A DNA stretch of 45,792 bases from UBA12403 sp043808565 (GCA_043808565.1 JAZDEQ010000067.1:1-45792); one strand, 5' to 3'; positions 32,084-40,841 are shown, numbered from the stretch's first letter. The notes: generated by a model not told the origin, from the sequence alone. Numbers and translations: made by a program.

Positions 32084-32833
32084 TCAACCCCCAACCACTC
32101 CCTCAGCCAACTTCAACTGTTCAAACGTATTCACCCCAAGCCCTTCGCGCGGATCGTCAACCGGAATTGCTTCTACTAACAATCCCTGTTCGATCGCCAG
32201 ACCGATTAAATCAGTCAAATAAAATTCGCCTTGAGCATTCTGATTTTTAATTTTATCAATATTTTGTTTAACCCAAGCAATATCAAAACAATAATAGCCT
32301 GGATTAACTTCGGTTATGGCAAGCTCGGCATCAGAAGCGTCACGTTTTTCAACAATTTTTTTAACATTATCATCTCCGTTTCGAACAATCCGACCAAAAT
32401 CATAAAAGGCTTTGCGCCAGTCATTAAAATCAGGCAACTGGACCGTCATCATAATTACTGGCGCGGTTTTGGCTTCACAGAAATCGACCAATTTTTTAAT
32501 GGTATGAGCGGAAACAAAAGCATGATCACCATAAAGAACCAAAACCCGACCGGTACTGCCAATAAACGGTAGTGCACATTGAAGGGCGTGAGCTGTACCC
32601 AATTGTTCTGGTTGCAAAGCAAACTCACAACGGCCTGATAAATGTTCGGCAATCAAATCAGATCCGTGACCAATAACCACAACTGGTTTATTTTCAATAC
32701 CAGAACCAGCAACCGAATCCAAAAGATGATCAATCATCGGCCGACCGTTGATAGGAATAAGAACCTTGGGAATTTCTGCCCCCATGCGTTTGCCTTGCCC
32801 AGCGGCGAGAATGACGGTGTAAAAATTTTGCAT
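32084..32833 (-). CDS. NTP-transferase (GlmU N-domain-like sugar nucleotidyltransferase)
   Basis: 249 residues. VILAAGQGKRMGAEIPKVL (~8-26, split as LAAGQGKRM and PKVL) is the nucleotidyltransferase signature; QPEQLGTAHAL (~74-84), LYGDHAF (~98-104) with the metal Asp, and EVNPGYYCFD (~171) follow the GlmU uridyltransferase pattern. The acyltransferase half of GlmU is missing. It may make UDP-GlcNAc or another sugar nucleotide for surface glycans. Exact sugar uncertain. Confidence 0.85.
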   Translation of the reverse strand: MQNFYTVILAAGQGKRMGAEIPKVLIPINGRPMIDHLLDSVAGSGIENKPVVVIGHGSDLIAEHLSGRCEFALQPEQLGTAHALQCALPFIGSTGRVLVLYGDHAFVSAHTIKKLVDFCEAKTAPVIMMTVQLPDFNDWRKAFYDFGRIVRNGDDNVKKIVEKRDASDAELAITEVNPGYYCFDIAWVKQNIDKIKNQNAQGEFYLTDLIGLAIEQGLLVEAIPVDDPREGLGVNTFEQLKLAEGVVGG

Positions 32834-32878
32834 AAATTATTAATCGATCTAAAATTTTATCTTTTTAAATATATTTCT

Positions 32879-33418
32879 TTATATTTTTCTACGGTTTTTT
32901 GTTTTCAAGGAAACCGCCTTTTTTAATTCAATAAAATCAATGTCATTCTTTTGTGTATCATAAATCGCAAAAGTAGCCACACCGGTTTTATGAGCCGAAA
33001 TTTCGCCCGGATTAACTATTAAACAGTTACCAATCAGGGTTTTACTTTTGTTATGATCGTGCCCATAAAAAACCGCATCAAAAATTCCTGATTGTGCCAT
33101 GGGCTTGGTCAAATCAGGAAAATGCGTAATAAATATTTTTCTTTTATCAAAAACTAAAAAATCGTAAACATTGTCGCTCATGGTTAAATTACTTCCCTTG
33201 CCCATCGAGGTTTTAGTTATCACGACCTTATCGCCATCATTATTTCCCCAAATCGCAAAAGTCGGAATCGCCGAGGCGGCCAAAACTTTAGCGAGTCCGC
33301 CGTTAATAAAATCACCGAGAAAAATAATTTGTTTAATTTTTCTTTTTTTAATTTCTTTTAAAGCCAAAAGAAGATTATGATAATTTTCGTGGATATCGGA
33401 AATAACGGCAATTTTCAT
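32879..33418 (-). CDS. YfcE/MJ0936-type metallophosphoesterase
   Basis: 179 residues. Calcineurin-like motifs: ISDIHENYHNL (6-16), LGDFINGG (~34-41), WGNNDGD (~58), THFP (~98), YGHDHNK (~118-124), NPGEIS (~135). Such enzymes hydrolyse phosphodiesters; the natural substrate is unknown. Its ATG overlaps the stop of an upstream 35-codon gene (ATGA), so translation is coupled. Confidence 0.9.
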   Translation of the reverse strand: MKIAVISDIHENYHNLLLALKEIKKRKIKQIIFLGDFINGGLAKVLAASAIPTFAIWGNNDGDKVVITKTSMGKGSNLTMSDNVYDFLVFDKRKIFITHFPDLTKPMAQSGIFDAVFYGHDHNKSKTLIGNCLIVNPGEISAHKTGVATFAIYDTQKNDIDFIELKKAVSLKTKNRRKI

Positions 33419-33522
33419 AAATTACTCCAAATTAACCCCACAATCACACCAAAAACAAAAGCCGTGAGGTAGCGGGCTATGGCACATAAAAAACAATGTT
33501 TTTTTTTGATTTCTTCAGTCAT
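33415..33522 (-). CDS. 35-residue membrane peptide with CxxC, coupled to the phosphoesterase
   Basis: Small frame starting at ATG 33522 and ending in TGA that overlaps the next ATG by 4 bp. It encodes a short basic N-terminus, HCFLCAIARY and a single hydrophobic helix (about residues 18-33). The CxxC next to the membrane helix could bind metal or be redox-active. Supporting evidence: exact ATGA coupling and clean hydropathy. No homology recognised. Confidence 0.55.
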   Translation of the reverse strand: MTEEIKKKHCFLCAIARYLTAFVFGVIVGLIWSNL

Positions 33523-33590
33523 AATTGCCTACTTAGGGTAACAAAAAAACCACAAAAGTGGAAGGAGACGCCTAACTTCTAACCCCATTC

Positions 33591-33630
33591 ATTAACCCCT
33601 CACTCAACCTCTCCCCCGGGGAGAGGGGCT
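33591..33630. repeat. Palindromic repeat (GGGGAGAGG family), left of DUF559 gene
   Basis: AACCCCTCACTCAACCTC followed by CTCCCCCGGGGAGAGG. Same core as in ileS (4911-4955) and at 34051-34141. Confidence 0.8.
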
Positions 33631-33651
33631 AAACAAGGCGGAAGGATACAA

Positions 33652-34023
33652 CTAGACAATAAAGTTAAGTACGTTCTTAATACTATCAAGAACCGCATTT
33701 ATATTTTTTAAAACCTCGATGTTCCTAAACCGCAAAACTTTAAAACCAAGGGTTTCTAATTCTTCTGTTTTATACCGATCAAATTCTTTTGCTTCACTAT
33801 TTTCGTGAATTTCTCCATCCACTTCAATAACCAATCTCTTGGATCGGCAACAAAAATCAACAATATACCTTCGAAGACCAAATTGGCGATAAAATCTGAC
33901 GCCTAATTTTTTACCACGCAGTTGCTGCCAAAGCACCCGTTCGGCTTCTGTACTATTTCTTCTTAATTTTCTTCGTAGATCTGTTAGATAATTCGGATTT
34001 AATATTATTTCATCGTTTAGCAT
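33652..34023 (-). CDS. DUF559 endonuclease-like protein
   Basis: 123 residues, Vsr/PD-(D/E)XK-like fold. RNSTEAERVLWQQLRGKKLG (~22-41), RRYIVDFCCRSKRLVIEVDG (~51-70) with the catalytic-type D...E-x-D arrangement, HEN (~73), RYKTEELETLGFKVLRFRN (~82-100). The family is widespread and its role is unsettled. Here palindromic repeats of one family lie on both sides (33591-33630 and 34051-34141), suggesting a repeat-linked or mobile unit. Confidence 0.9.
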   Translation of the reverse strand: MLNDEIILNPNYLTDLRRKLRRNSTEAERVLWQQLRGKKLGVRFYRQFGLRRYIVDFCCRSKRLVIEVDGEIHENSEAKEFDRYKTEELETLGFKVLRFRNIEVLKNINAVLDSIKNVLNFIV

Positions 34024-34050
34024 AAATATTTTTGACCTAATTTTCTCTCC

Positions 34051-34141
34051 ACCAACCCCTCACCCAACCTCTCCATCAGGGAGAGGAGTTAAAATGATCT
34101 TCTCTCCCCGGGGGAGAGATAAGAGAGAGGGGTTGAGAGAG
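34051..34141. repeat. Pair of inverted palindromic repeats, right of DUF559 gene
   Basis: One copy (34051-34090) is in the same orientation as 33591; a second (34101-34141, CTCTCCCCGGGGGAGAG then GAGAGAGGGGTTGAG) is inverted. Together they could form a large cruciform. Confidence 0.75.
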
Positions 34142-34199
34142 ACCAAAGAAAGGGGTGAGGTGTAAGCCAATCGATACAACGACAGAATTGTGGAAAAGG

Positions 34200-36341
34200 T
34201 TAGAGGTGAGAGCTTCTCAAAAAATTCGCCACCGCCTTAATTTCTCCATAACTCACACCGTCCCCCAATTCGGCTTTGACCGAGCCGATTCCTAAACCAT
34301 CGTGTCTTTCAACAGCCGCGGCAATACGCGAAATTTTTTCTGGCGCGACTAATTCGGTAATTTTTACTTGACCCGTCAAAATATAAAAAGCCAAATGGCT
34401 TTCAATTGTCGAAATTGCCAATTCGCGGAGTGTGGCAATTTCACCGATCGACTTGCCGCGACGAAAAAGATCTAAAGTGATAGTTTTGGTATCGTTTTCT
34501 TTTTCTTCTTTTAGCTTACGCTCGCGTTTAGGAATTTTTTCGGAAATCTTGGAAGCTAAATTTCTTGCCCGACAATAGTCGCTGACTGCATCAAGAAAAA
34601 CCGGACCATATTTAGCCAATTTGAATTCACCAAAACCGGAAATTTTTGCAATTTCTTGAAAATCCTGTGGTAAATAGGTAGCCAGCTCCAACAAAGTGGC
34701 GTCGGAAAAAATAATATACGGTGGAACGTTTTCTTTTTGAGCCAAACCAAAACGCAACGCCTTTAATTCATCAAACAAATCTTTTTCATAAGGCTTTTCC
34801 GAATCGCTAGACGCTTTTCGAGAAATAATTTTGGTTAAAAAAACCTTTTCCTCGCCACGCAAAACGGCTGGGCTTTTTTCTGTCAGATTTAAAATTGGAT
34901 ATTCATCGCCAACTTGTTTTAAAAAACCCAAACCAATTAAATTTTTAAAATAACCATACCAATCTTCTTTAGAAAATTCCGCACCAACCCCATAAGTTTT
35001 TAGAGCCTTATGCTCTTCACGAATTTTTTCCGATTTAGAACCGCGCAAAAAATCAACTGTATAAGTAAGACCAAATCGACCTTCCAATCTGGCCACGGCC
35101 GACAAAGCCTTTTGGGCAATAGCTGTGCCGTCGATTTTTTCATAATTAAAAAGACAAACATCACAACTTTCACAATTATCGGCCGCTGGCTCGCCAAAAT
35201 AATTCAAAATAGATTTACGACGACAAACCTGGTTTTCACAAAGACTAGCCATTTGCGAAAGTTTGTTCAACATGATTCGCGACTGTTCGGGGTTGCCTTC
35301 GATGGTGGCAAAACTTCTAAGTTTGGCTACATCACCAGCGCTGTAATATAAAATTGCCTCACTTTTTAAACCATCGCGTCCAGCTCGACCGGTTTCTTGA
35401 TAATAACTTTCAATATTTTTTGGCAAGTCGGCGTGAATCACAAAACGAACGTTTGATTTATTGATCCCCATACCAAAAGCAATGGTGGCGACAATAATTT
35501 TTACTTCATCACGAATAAAAAGATTTTGATTTTTCGTTCGCTCGTCAGTCTCAAGCCCGGCATGATACGGCCTAGCCGAAAAACCATCGTCAACCAACTT
35601 AGCCGCCAAATCTTCGGTTGATTGACGCGATAAAACGTAAATAATACCTGAGTCATTGCGGTGCCGATCAAGATAATCGACCAAGCGACTATAATAACCA
35701 CGCTTCGATTCAATAAAATAATGAATATTCGGTCGATTAAAACTGGAAATAAATTTTCCTGGTCCCTCGAGTTGAAGTTTTTCTAAAATATCTTTTCGAG
35801 TCAATTCATCGGCAGTAGCCGTAAGAGCAATAATCGGCACGTTGGGAAATTCTTTTTTCAACGATGACAACATTCGATATTCTGGTCGAAAATCATGACC
35901 CCAATGAGAAATGCAGTGAGCTTCGTCAATGGCAAAAAGTGAAACATTTAGTTCTTTTAAAAATGAAATGAATTGTTGTTCATTATTAAAAAGTCGCTCA
36001 GGAGCAATGTACAAAAGTTTCAGACGACCGTTCGTCAGGTCAGAATAAACAGCCGAATATTCCTCTGACGAAAGCGAGGAATTTAAATAAGCCGCTTTGA
36101 TGCCAGCGACTCGCAAGGCATCGACCTGGTCTTTCATTAAAGAAATTAGTGGTGAAATAACCACGGTCAAACCATTAAAAATCAGCGCCGGAATTTGATA
36201 ACAAAGCGACTTGCCACCCCCAGTGGGCATTAAAACAAAAGCGTCACGCCTTTGCAAAACCGTTTCAATAATTTCCGCTTGATTAAAGCGAAAATTTTCA
36301 TAACCAAATTTTTCTTGTAAAACTTCTAGTGGTGTTGGCAT
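34200..36341 (-). CDS. recQ: RecQ-family DNA helicase
   Basis: 713 residues. Helicase motifs: FRFNQAEII (motif 0), MPTGGGKSLCYQIPA (~38-52, Walker A), DEAHCISHWGHDFRPEY (~138-154), ALTATAD, HAGL, TIAFGMGINKSNVRFVIHADLPK, QETGRAGRDG (~317). Zinc-binding RecQ-Ct with CRRKSILNYFGE and CESCDVC, winged helix, HRDC domain (~515-595) and a C-terminal helix-turn-helix region (~630-713) as in long bacterial RecQ. It unwinds recombination and replication intermediates. Single gene; inverted repeats follow its start side. Confidence 0.96.
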   Translation of the reverse strand: MPTPLEVLQEKFGYENFRFNQAEIIETVLQRRDAFVLMPTGGGKSLCYQIPALIFNGLTVVISPLISLMKDQVDALRVAGIKAAYLNSSLSSEEYSAVYSDLTNGRLKLLYIAPERLFNNEQQFISFLKELNVSLFAIDEAHCISHWGHDFRPEYRMLSSLKKEFPNVPIIALTATADELTRKDILEKLQLEGPGKFISSFNRPNIHYFIESKRGYYSRLVDYLDRHRNDSGIIYVLSRQSTEDLAAKLVDDGFSARPYHAGLETDERTKNQNLFIRDEVKIIVATIAFGMGINKSNVRFVIHADLPKNIESYYQETGRAGRDGLKSEAILYYSAGDVAKLRSFATIEGNPEQSRIMLNKLSQMASLCENQVCRRKSILNYFGEPAADNCESCDVCLFNYEKIDGTAIAQKALSAVARLEGRFGLTYTVDFLRGSKSEKIREEHKALKTYGVGAEFSKEDWYGYFKNLIGLGFLKQVGDEYPILNLTEKSPAVLRGEEKVFLTKIISRKASSDSEKPYEKDLFDELKALRFGLAQKENVPPYIIFSDATLLELATYLPQDFQEIAKISGFGEFKLAKYGPVFLDAVSDYCRARNLASKISEKIPKRERKLKEEKENDTKTITLDLFRRGKSIGEIATLRELAISTIESHLAFYILTGQVKITELVAPEKISRIAAAVERHDGLGIGSVKAELGDGVSYGEIKAVANFLRSSHL

Positions 36342-36343
36342 AG

Positions 36344-36628
36344 GTTAGTTGTCTGAACTGGGATTAATGGGATTTAAGGATTTTTGGGATTTTTATTCTT
36401 GTCATTCTGAACCCTTGCCTGCCCGTCCGTAGCCCAGCGAAGGCGGGTGAAGAATCTCGCCTTGTGAAAATAATAAAGTACATGGCAGATTCCTCCGTGG
36501 CGTTCGGAATGACAAGGTTTTTTAATCCATATTTTTTGTGTTAAATCATTATACTTTAATTCTTCAATCGACATACAAAAATCCTGTTAATCCAAAAAAT
36601 CCTATAAATCCCAGTTTAGACAGTTAAC
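36344..36628. repeat. 285-bp nested inverted-repeat element
   Basis: Outer arms GTTAGTTGTCTGAACTG (36344-36360) and CAGTTTAGACAGTTAAC (36612-36628), imperfect. Inner arms CTTGTCATTCTGAA (36399-36412) and TTCGGAATGACAAG (36503-36516) with one wobble. In the centre lies a GCCCGTCCGTAG...GGCGGG unit (36417-36447). No gene; it looks like a miniature fold-back element with repeats inserted in repeats. Confidence 0.7.
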
Positions 36629-36648
36629 AAAAACAACTCCCTTAATTC

Positions 36649-36731
36649 GGAAATTCCAAATTTCAAGCACCAAATATCAAATATTGATATTTCCATTTTT
36701 TGGAATTTGGTATTTGTAAATTGGAATTTCC
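36649..36731. repeat. Inverted repeat GGAAATTCC/GGAATTTCC
   Basis: Imperfect ~83-bp fold-back: GGAAATTCC (36649-36657) against GGAATTTCC (36723-36731), with internal CAAATATC/GATATT and CCAAAT/ATTTGG pairs. The rest up to 36851 shows nothing clear. Confidence 0.55.
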
Positions 36732-36851
36732 AACCTCGTGGGGGAGCCGCTTTGTTGGAACCGGATTTTGAATCCCGTAACAGAATCCACAACCATGTGA
36801 TTACACCTTAGCAAATTTTTTTATTTTGTCAATGGTCAAAATGTGGAAAAA

Positions 36852-37610
36852 CTAAATTTTCGGCTCAGGCAAAGCATTCCACAATGCCCCAAAAGCGGCC
36901 CGATGCATATCGCTGATTTGTTTGCTTTCAATAATCACGCCCATAAAATTTTCCGTGTAAGAAAGCATCGCCACTTTGTTGCCATAAATATCCATGACCG
37001 ACTGAAATTTATTTTTAGAATCTTCTAAAAATTTAACTCGCCGAAGATCGCGAACGCGATTTTTATGGGCATCAATTGACTCTGATCCGCGTGGCGCCAG
37101 CATTTTTAAACTTATTTTATTTTGCCGGCGTAATTCCCAATATTCTTCAGCAAATTCTCGGGTAAAAAATTTATAAACATCTTTGGTGCCAATAATTTCT
37201 AAAATTTCATCACCGGGTTGCGAACTTTTTATCGTGTCAAGAAAAATAGTTTTTAAGCCCTCGAAACCTTCGTAATAAGTAATTTTTGGTTTAAACGGAA
37301 GAATATTGTGAACGGCTTGGAGCTCGGGTAACATCTTACTCAATCGTTTCTCCTTGTTTTGTAAATTGGTCTGGAGATCTCGAACGTCTTCAATAAAATA
37401 AACTCGCCGTTTTTTCTTTAAAGCGGTTTGAATAAAACCGTTTTTAACCATGTTGGGCAAAAGATTGTAAACTGTGGTTCTTTTAACCTCGGCTTTTTTA
37501 GCAATTTCAATAATCGAAGCCTCACCTAAAGCCAATAAAGCGACATAAATTTCCGCTTCTTTATCTGATAAACCAACGATTTCCGCCAAGTGAGAAATAA
37601 TTTTATCCAT
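36852..37610 (-). CDS. TrmB-type winged-helix transcriptional regulator
   Basis: 252 residues from ATG 37610, chosen because GGGAG lies 5 nt upstream (a TTG at 37622 is the alternative). Winged helix (~1-70): LSDKEAEIYVALLALGEAS, IAKKAEVKRTTVYNLLPNMVKNGFI (recognition helix), then a wing KKKRRVYFIED. A coiled coil (~78-100) follows, and an effector domain with ITYYEGFEGLKTIF (~109) as in TrmB-like regulators of sugar and redox genes. It is divergent from the Cys-rich gene at 37782, with a ~170-bp AT-rich gap, so that gene is the likely target. Confidence 0.83.
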   Translation of the reverse strand: MDKIISHLAEIVGLSDKEAEIYVALLALGEASIIEIAKKAEVKRTTVYNLLPNMVKNGFIQTALKKKRRVYFIEDVRDLQTNLQNKEKRLSKMLPELQAVHNILPFKPKITYYEGFEGLKTIFLDTIKSSQPGDEILEIIGTKDVYKFFTREFAEEYWELRRQNKISLKMLAPRGSESIDAHKNRVRDLRRVKFLEDSKNKFQSVMDIYGNKVAMLSYTENFMGVIIESKQISDMHRAAFGALWNALPEPKI

Positions 37611-37781
37611 ATTGTCTCCCAAAAAATAGACATTATTTATAGTAAAAATATAGCTTATTTATTGAATAAAATCAATATGCCTTTCAAAAAAGACTGAAAA
37701 AAGGACAAAAGATGGAAAGAAAGCATAAAATGGTTGGGGTCACAGAAGTCACGATCGCCGTTATTATGATACCTAATCCAT

Positions 37782-39497
37782 ATGTCCAAAACACCAAATT
37801 ACGACGCTAAAATTAAAACCTTGATCAATAACACTTCCCCGAACGAAAAAATCTGTCCGCTAACCGGAGAAAAGTGGCAAATGACCGAAAAGGAAATTGC
37901 CCTTTTTAAAGATTTTAACGTGCCACCGCTTAAAAGCTCACCGGAAACTTTTATTAAAAAAATACTGCCTCTTTTTACCGCTTATTCTTGGTGGTGGAAT
38001 AAACATGCTGAAACCGGAAAACCCCTACTAACTTATATCCACCCCCACACGCAATTCAAAATTATCTCTGACGAAGAGTGGCACACCAAAGATTTTTCCA
38101 CCATTAATCAAGAGCTGTTTCCTGAACATTCGTTTTTTAATCAACTTTTTAATCTGGCTACCAAGGTTCCACTAAGCACTTATAAAAATGTCGAGCGGCC
38201 GGTAAATTCTATTGCTCGAATTAGTCTTGGTGACGAGGATAGTTATTTTGTTGAAGGCACCAAATCCAAAAGATGTTTTTACTGCACCGATTCCTTTAAT
38301 ATTGAAGATTCATCCGAAGTTTGCTGGAGTAGTCAAGTAAACAATTCCTACGACGTTCTTCGCTCACACAATATCAGTAACTGTCGCGTTGTCCGCGAAA
38401 GTCGCGCGTGTCTGAATTGTTTCTTTATTTTTGATTGCCGAAATTGTCAGGACTGTTTCATGTCGTGGAATCAAAGAAATAAAAAATATCTTTGGAACAA
38501 CGAACAACTAACGGCCGAGGAATGGCATCGGCAAATAAAAAAAATTGATTTTGGTGATTTTGATATTTTTGACAAATATTACCTAGAATTTTTTAGCAAA
38601 ATCAATTCAGAAATCGTCTGGCCAGAAAATTTTAATGATAAATGCCAAAATAGTACTGGTGAATACCTGCAAAATAGCTTGAATTGTGAACGTGGTTGGT
38701 ATTGTGATGGGGCTAAAAATAGTTACTATGGCCTTTGGGATAATTTTGGTAGTGAAAATAATGCTCTTGGCATTCATCCTGGTAGCAGCCATTGCTACGG
38801 CAATGCCGCGGCTTTCAATTGTCAAAATTGTCTATTCAATTATTTTGCTATTCGTTGTCAAAATTGCGAATACTGCATTGAATGTTATGATTGCGAGAAT
38901 TGTTTTGGTTGTGTTGGCCTTAAACGAAAAAAATTCTGTATTTTAAACAAACAATATTCTGAAGATGAATATTGGAAAATTCTCGATAATCTTAAATGTG
39001 CCATGCTTGACCGAGGTGAGTATGGCGAACCAACGCCTTTAAAGTTTATTTTAACCCCGCTTTCTTCTTCATCTTTTGGTTTAGGTTTTGCTCAAGCAGA
39101 AAAACAAATGGCTGGCCTTGATTTTGAACCATCGCTCAACGGTGCTTATGGCGATTGGTCTGAAAAAACTTTTTACAACTCTAACGATCTTCCTAAAAAA
39201 ATCGATAATGTTGAAGAAGAATGGATTGGTCGAGCTTTAATATCTACTGACTACCAACGCCCATTTACCATATTAAAACCCGAGCTGGCTTTCTATAAAA
39301 AAATGCGTCTGCCTGTTCGTCGTGAGCATTTCATTAAAAGAATCGAGGAAATGTGGAAGACCTTAAATAAATTCGAGCAAGAAGAAAAAATATGTTTACG
39401 GTGTCAAAAAAATATGACCGTGGCCAAAAACACCGCCTATCCCAACCGCAAAATTTTCTGTCACGGATGTTATCTCAAATATTTGGAAAATCGATGA
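37782..39497 (+). CDS. Cys-rich Patescibacteria-type protein with zinc-ribbon ends
   Basis: 571 residues, cytoplasmic, function unknown. The middle part (~165-385) carries many regularly spaced Cys in CxxC and NCxxC units: CFYCTDSFN, CLNCFFIFDCRNCQDC, CQNCLFNYFAIRCQNCEYC and CYDCENCFGCVGL. This periodicity suggests a beta-helix or metal-rich repeat domain. N- and C-terminal treble-clef-like pairs occur: CPLTGE near 27 and CLRCQ...CHGC near 545-565. A TATGAT -10 (37765-37770) ends 11 nt before the ATG, so the mRNA would be nearly leaderless. Divergent TrmB-type regulator upstream. I cannot name a function. Confidence 0.72.
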   Translation: MSKTPNYDAKIKTLINNTSPNEKICPLTGEKWQMTEKEIALFKDFNVPPLKSSPETFIKKILPLFTAYSWWWNKHAETGKPLLTYIHPHTQFKIISDEEWHTKDFSTINQELFPEHSFFNQLFNLATKVPLSTYKNVERPVNSIARISLGDEDSYFVEGTKSKRCFYCTDSFNIEDSSEVCWSSQVNNSYDVLRSHNISNCRVVRESRACLNCFFIFDCRNCQDCFMSWNQRNKKYLWNNEQLTAEEWHRQIKKIDFGDFDIFDKYYLEFFSKINSEIVWPENFNDKCQNSTGEYLQNSLNCERGWYCDGAKNSYYGLWDNFGSENNALGIHPGSSHCYGNAAAFNCQNCLFNYFAIRCQNCEYCIECYDCENCFGCVGLKRKKFCILNKQYSEDEYWKILDNLKCAMLDRGEYGEPTPLKFILTPLSSSSFGLGFAQAEKQMAGLDFEPSLNGAYGDWSEKTFYNSNDLPKKIDNVEEEWIGRALISTDYQRPFTILKPELAFYKKMRLPVRREHFIKRIEEMWKTLNKFEQEEKICLRCQKNMTVAKNTAYPNRKIFCHGCYLKYLENR

Positions 39498-39500
39498 CAA

Positions 39501-39531
39501 AAAAAATCCGCAATTAACTCGCGGATTTTTT
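39501..39531. terminator. Terminator, copy 1
   Basis: AAAAAATCCGC / GCGGATTTTT hairpin between convergent genes. The 30-bp sequence is repeated identically at 40494-40523. Confidence 0.85.
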
Positions 39532-39532
39532 A

Positions 39533-40441
39533 TTAAACAATCTCTTTTAATAATTCCATTTGAAGCAAAACCATATCTTCCCAACCATATTCAACGTACC
39601 AATTAATATATTCAAGAACATTAATAAGGTAATAAATTTTCTCTCGATTTATTTCGACATCCGATAAATTCACGGCTTCGTAATATGCCTGCAAAGTGTT
39701 TTCATCCATTCGGTTTCTAATATTCATTCGGAATCGACCTAAATCAAATAACGGATCGCCAAATTTTGCATCGCTCCAGTCAATAATTCCCTCCAAATGT
39801 CCGTCTTTAACAAAAATATTGGCGCCGTTAATATCTGTATGAATTAAACGCAATTCAATGTCGTCCGATAGGACTAAAACTTTTTCTTTAGCTTGTTTAA
39901 GAGCCCTTTCTACAAGTTCTGGATTTACATTTTTAAAACTAAAAACTTTTTTCCAATCAAATTCTAGATTTTCACCAGTTAAATTTCTCAAAAGATAATC
40001 TTTCCACGAACTTTCTTTCCCGCCGATAACGTCTAAAATATATCCTGCCCTGCCTGGCGATTTAACTGAATGAACTTTATTAAATTCCTCTAAAATTTCT
40101 TTTATATAACCCGGTCTTTCTGCGACTGCGATATCTTTAAAAAGTTCCCCCGAAAAACAAGTCATTACAATTAATGGATACACCCGACCGCCTTGCTGCA
40201 ATTTTGTTTCGCCTAAAAGATGCGGAACTTTTATATTTCGTCCTTCTAATTTTCTAAGAACAAAAGCATCTGCGTCGGCATTCGGCCCAACCTTAATCAC
40301 AAGGCTTGCTCCAGATTCTGTTTTTACCTTACACACAACACTATCGACTCCATCTACAACAAACTCGAAATCAATAAAATTCTCCTTCAGCAAGTCGGCT
40401 GCGGTTTTCAAAATTTTAGAATGATTAAGAATGGGTTTCAT
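39533..40441 (-). CDS. Aminoglycoside phosphotransferase (APH) family kinase
   Basis: 302 residues, protein-kinase-like fold. Seen: SLVIKVG (~45-51) with the ATP-binding Lys, LIHTDINGANIFV (~205-217) with the catalytic Asp and metal Asn, IIDWSDAKFGDPLFDLGRF (~225-243) with the metal Asp. The family phosphorylates small molecules (antibiotics, sugars, choline); the substrate here cannot be told and resistance should not be assumed. The gene is enclosed by two identical terminators. Confidence 0.88.
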   Translation of the reverse strand: MKPILNHSKILKTAADLLKENFIDFEFVVDGVDSVVCKVKTESGASLVIKVGPNADADAFVLRKLEGRNIKVPHLLGETKLQQGGRVYPLIVMTCFSGELFKDIAVAERPGYIKEILEEFNKVHSVKSPGRAGYILDVIGGKESSWKDYLLRNLTGENLEFDWKKVFSFKNVNPELVERALKQAKEKVLVLSDDIELRLIHTDINGANIFVKDGHLEGIIDWSDAKFGDPLFDLGRFRMNIRNRMDENTLQAYYEAVNLSDVEINREKIYYLINVLEYINWYVEYGWEDMVLLQMELLKEIV

Positions 40442-40493
40442 AAATATTTATTTCCTTAATAACTCTATCACACTCCTTCATAAAAAATAAATT

Positions 40494-40525
40494 AAAAAAT
40501 CCGCAATTAACTCGCGGATTTTTTT
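40494..40525. terminator. Terminator, copy 2 (after 5S rRNA)
   Basis: Same 30-bp hairpin as 39501-39530. On the minus strand it lies ~15 nt past the 5S gene and ends the 23S-5S operon. Confidence 0.85.
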
Positions 40526-40539
40526 CAAATCAAAAAGTC

Positions 40540-40660
40540 CCACAGTTCTGGCGTCGACCTACTCTCGCCCAAACGGACTACCATCGGCCCAGGAGGTCTT
40601 AACGGCTGTGTTCGGGATGGGAACAGGTGTTACCCCTCCGGAAATGACACCAGAACTGTG
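40540..40660 (-). rRNA. rrf: 5S ribosomal RNA
   Basis: Recognised by CACCTGTTCCCATCCCGAAC, CCGTTAAGACCTCCTGGG and GGTAGTCCG in minus sense, and by a long terminal helix (CCCACAGTTCTGG / CCAGAACTGTGGG). The helix continues past the usual 5S ends, so exact mature ends are uncertain by a few nt. It follows 23S on the same strand after ~165 nt. Confidence 0.95.
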
Positions 40661-40826
40661 GGACTTTTCAAATTTTTTTCAAACTTGAAGATCAAGAGAA
40701 TTTATCGAGAATATCAAATGACAAATTTTGAAATGACCAATGGTGGATTTTATATCTTAAAAATATTTTTCCATCATTAGACATTTGTCATTGAACAATT
40801 TGACATTCCCACCAGATCGCTGCTTA

Positions 40827-40841
40827 CAGTGATCGTAGAGC
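40827..40841 (-). other. 3' half of 23S processing stem
   Basis: In minus sense GCTCTACGATCACTG; it pairs with CAGTGATTGTAGAGC at 44743-44757 (15 bp, one G-U). It brings the two ends of the 23S precursor together, as RNase III-type processing stems do. The spacer 40664-40826 has AAATGACAAATTT-type inverted units and no tRNA. Confidence 0.75.

Noticed and set aside
39533..40441. Antibiotic-resistance gene
   Set aside because: Only family-level APH motifs are present; many such kinases act on metabolites, and nothing in the context supports resistance.
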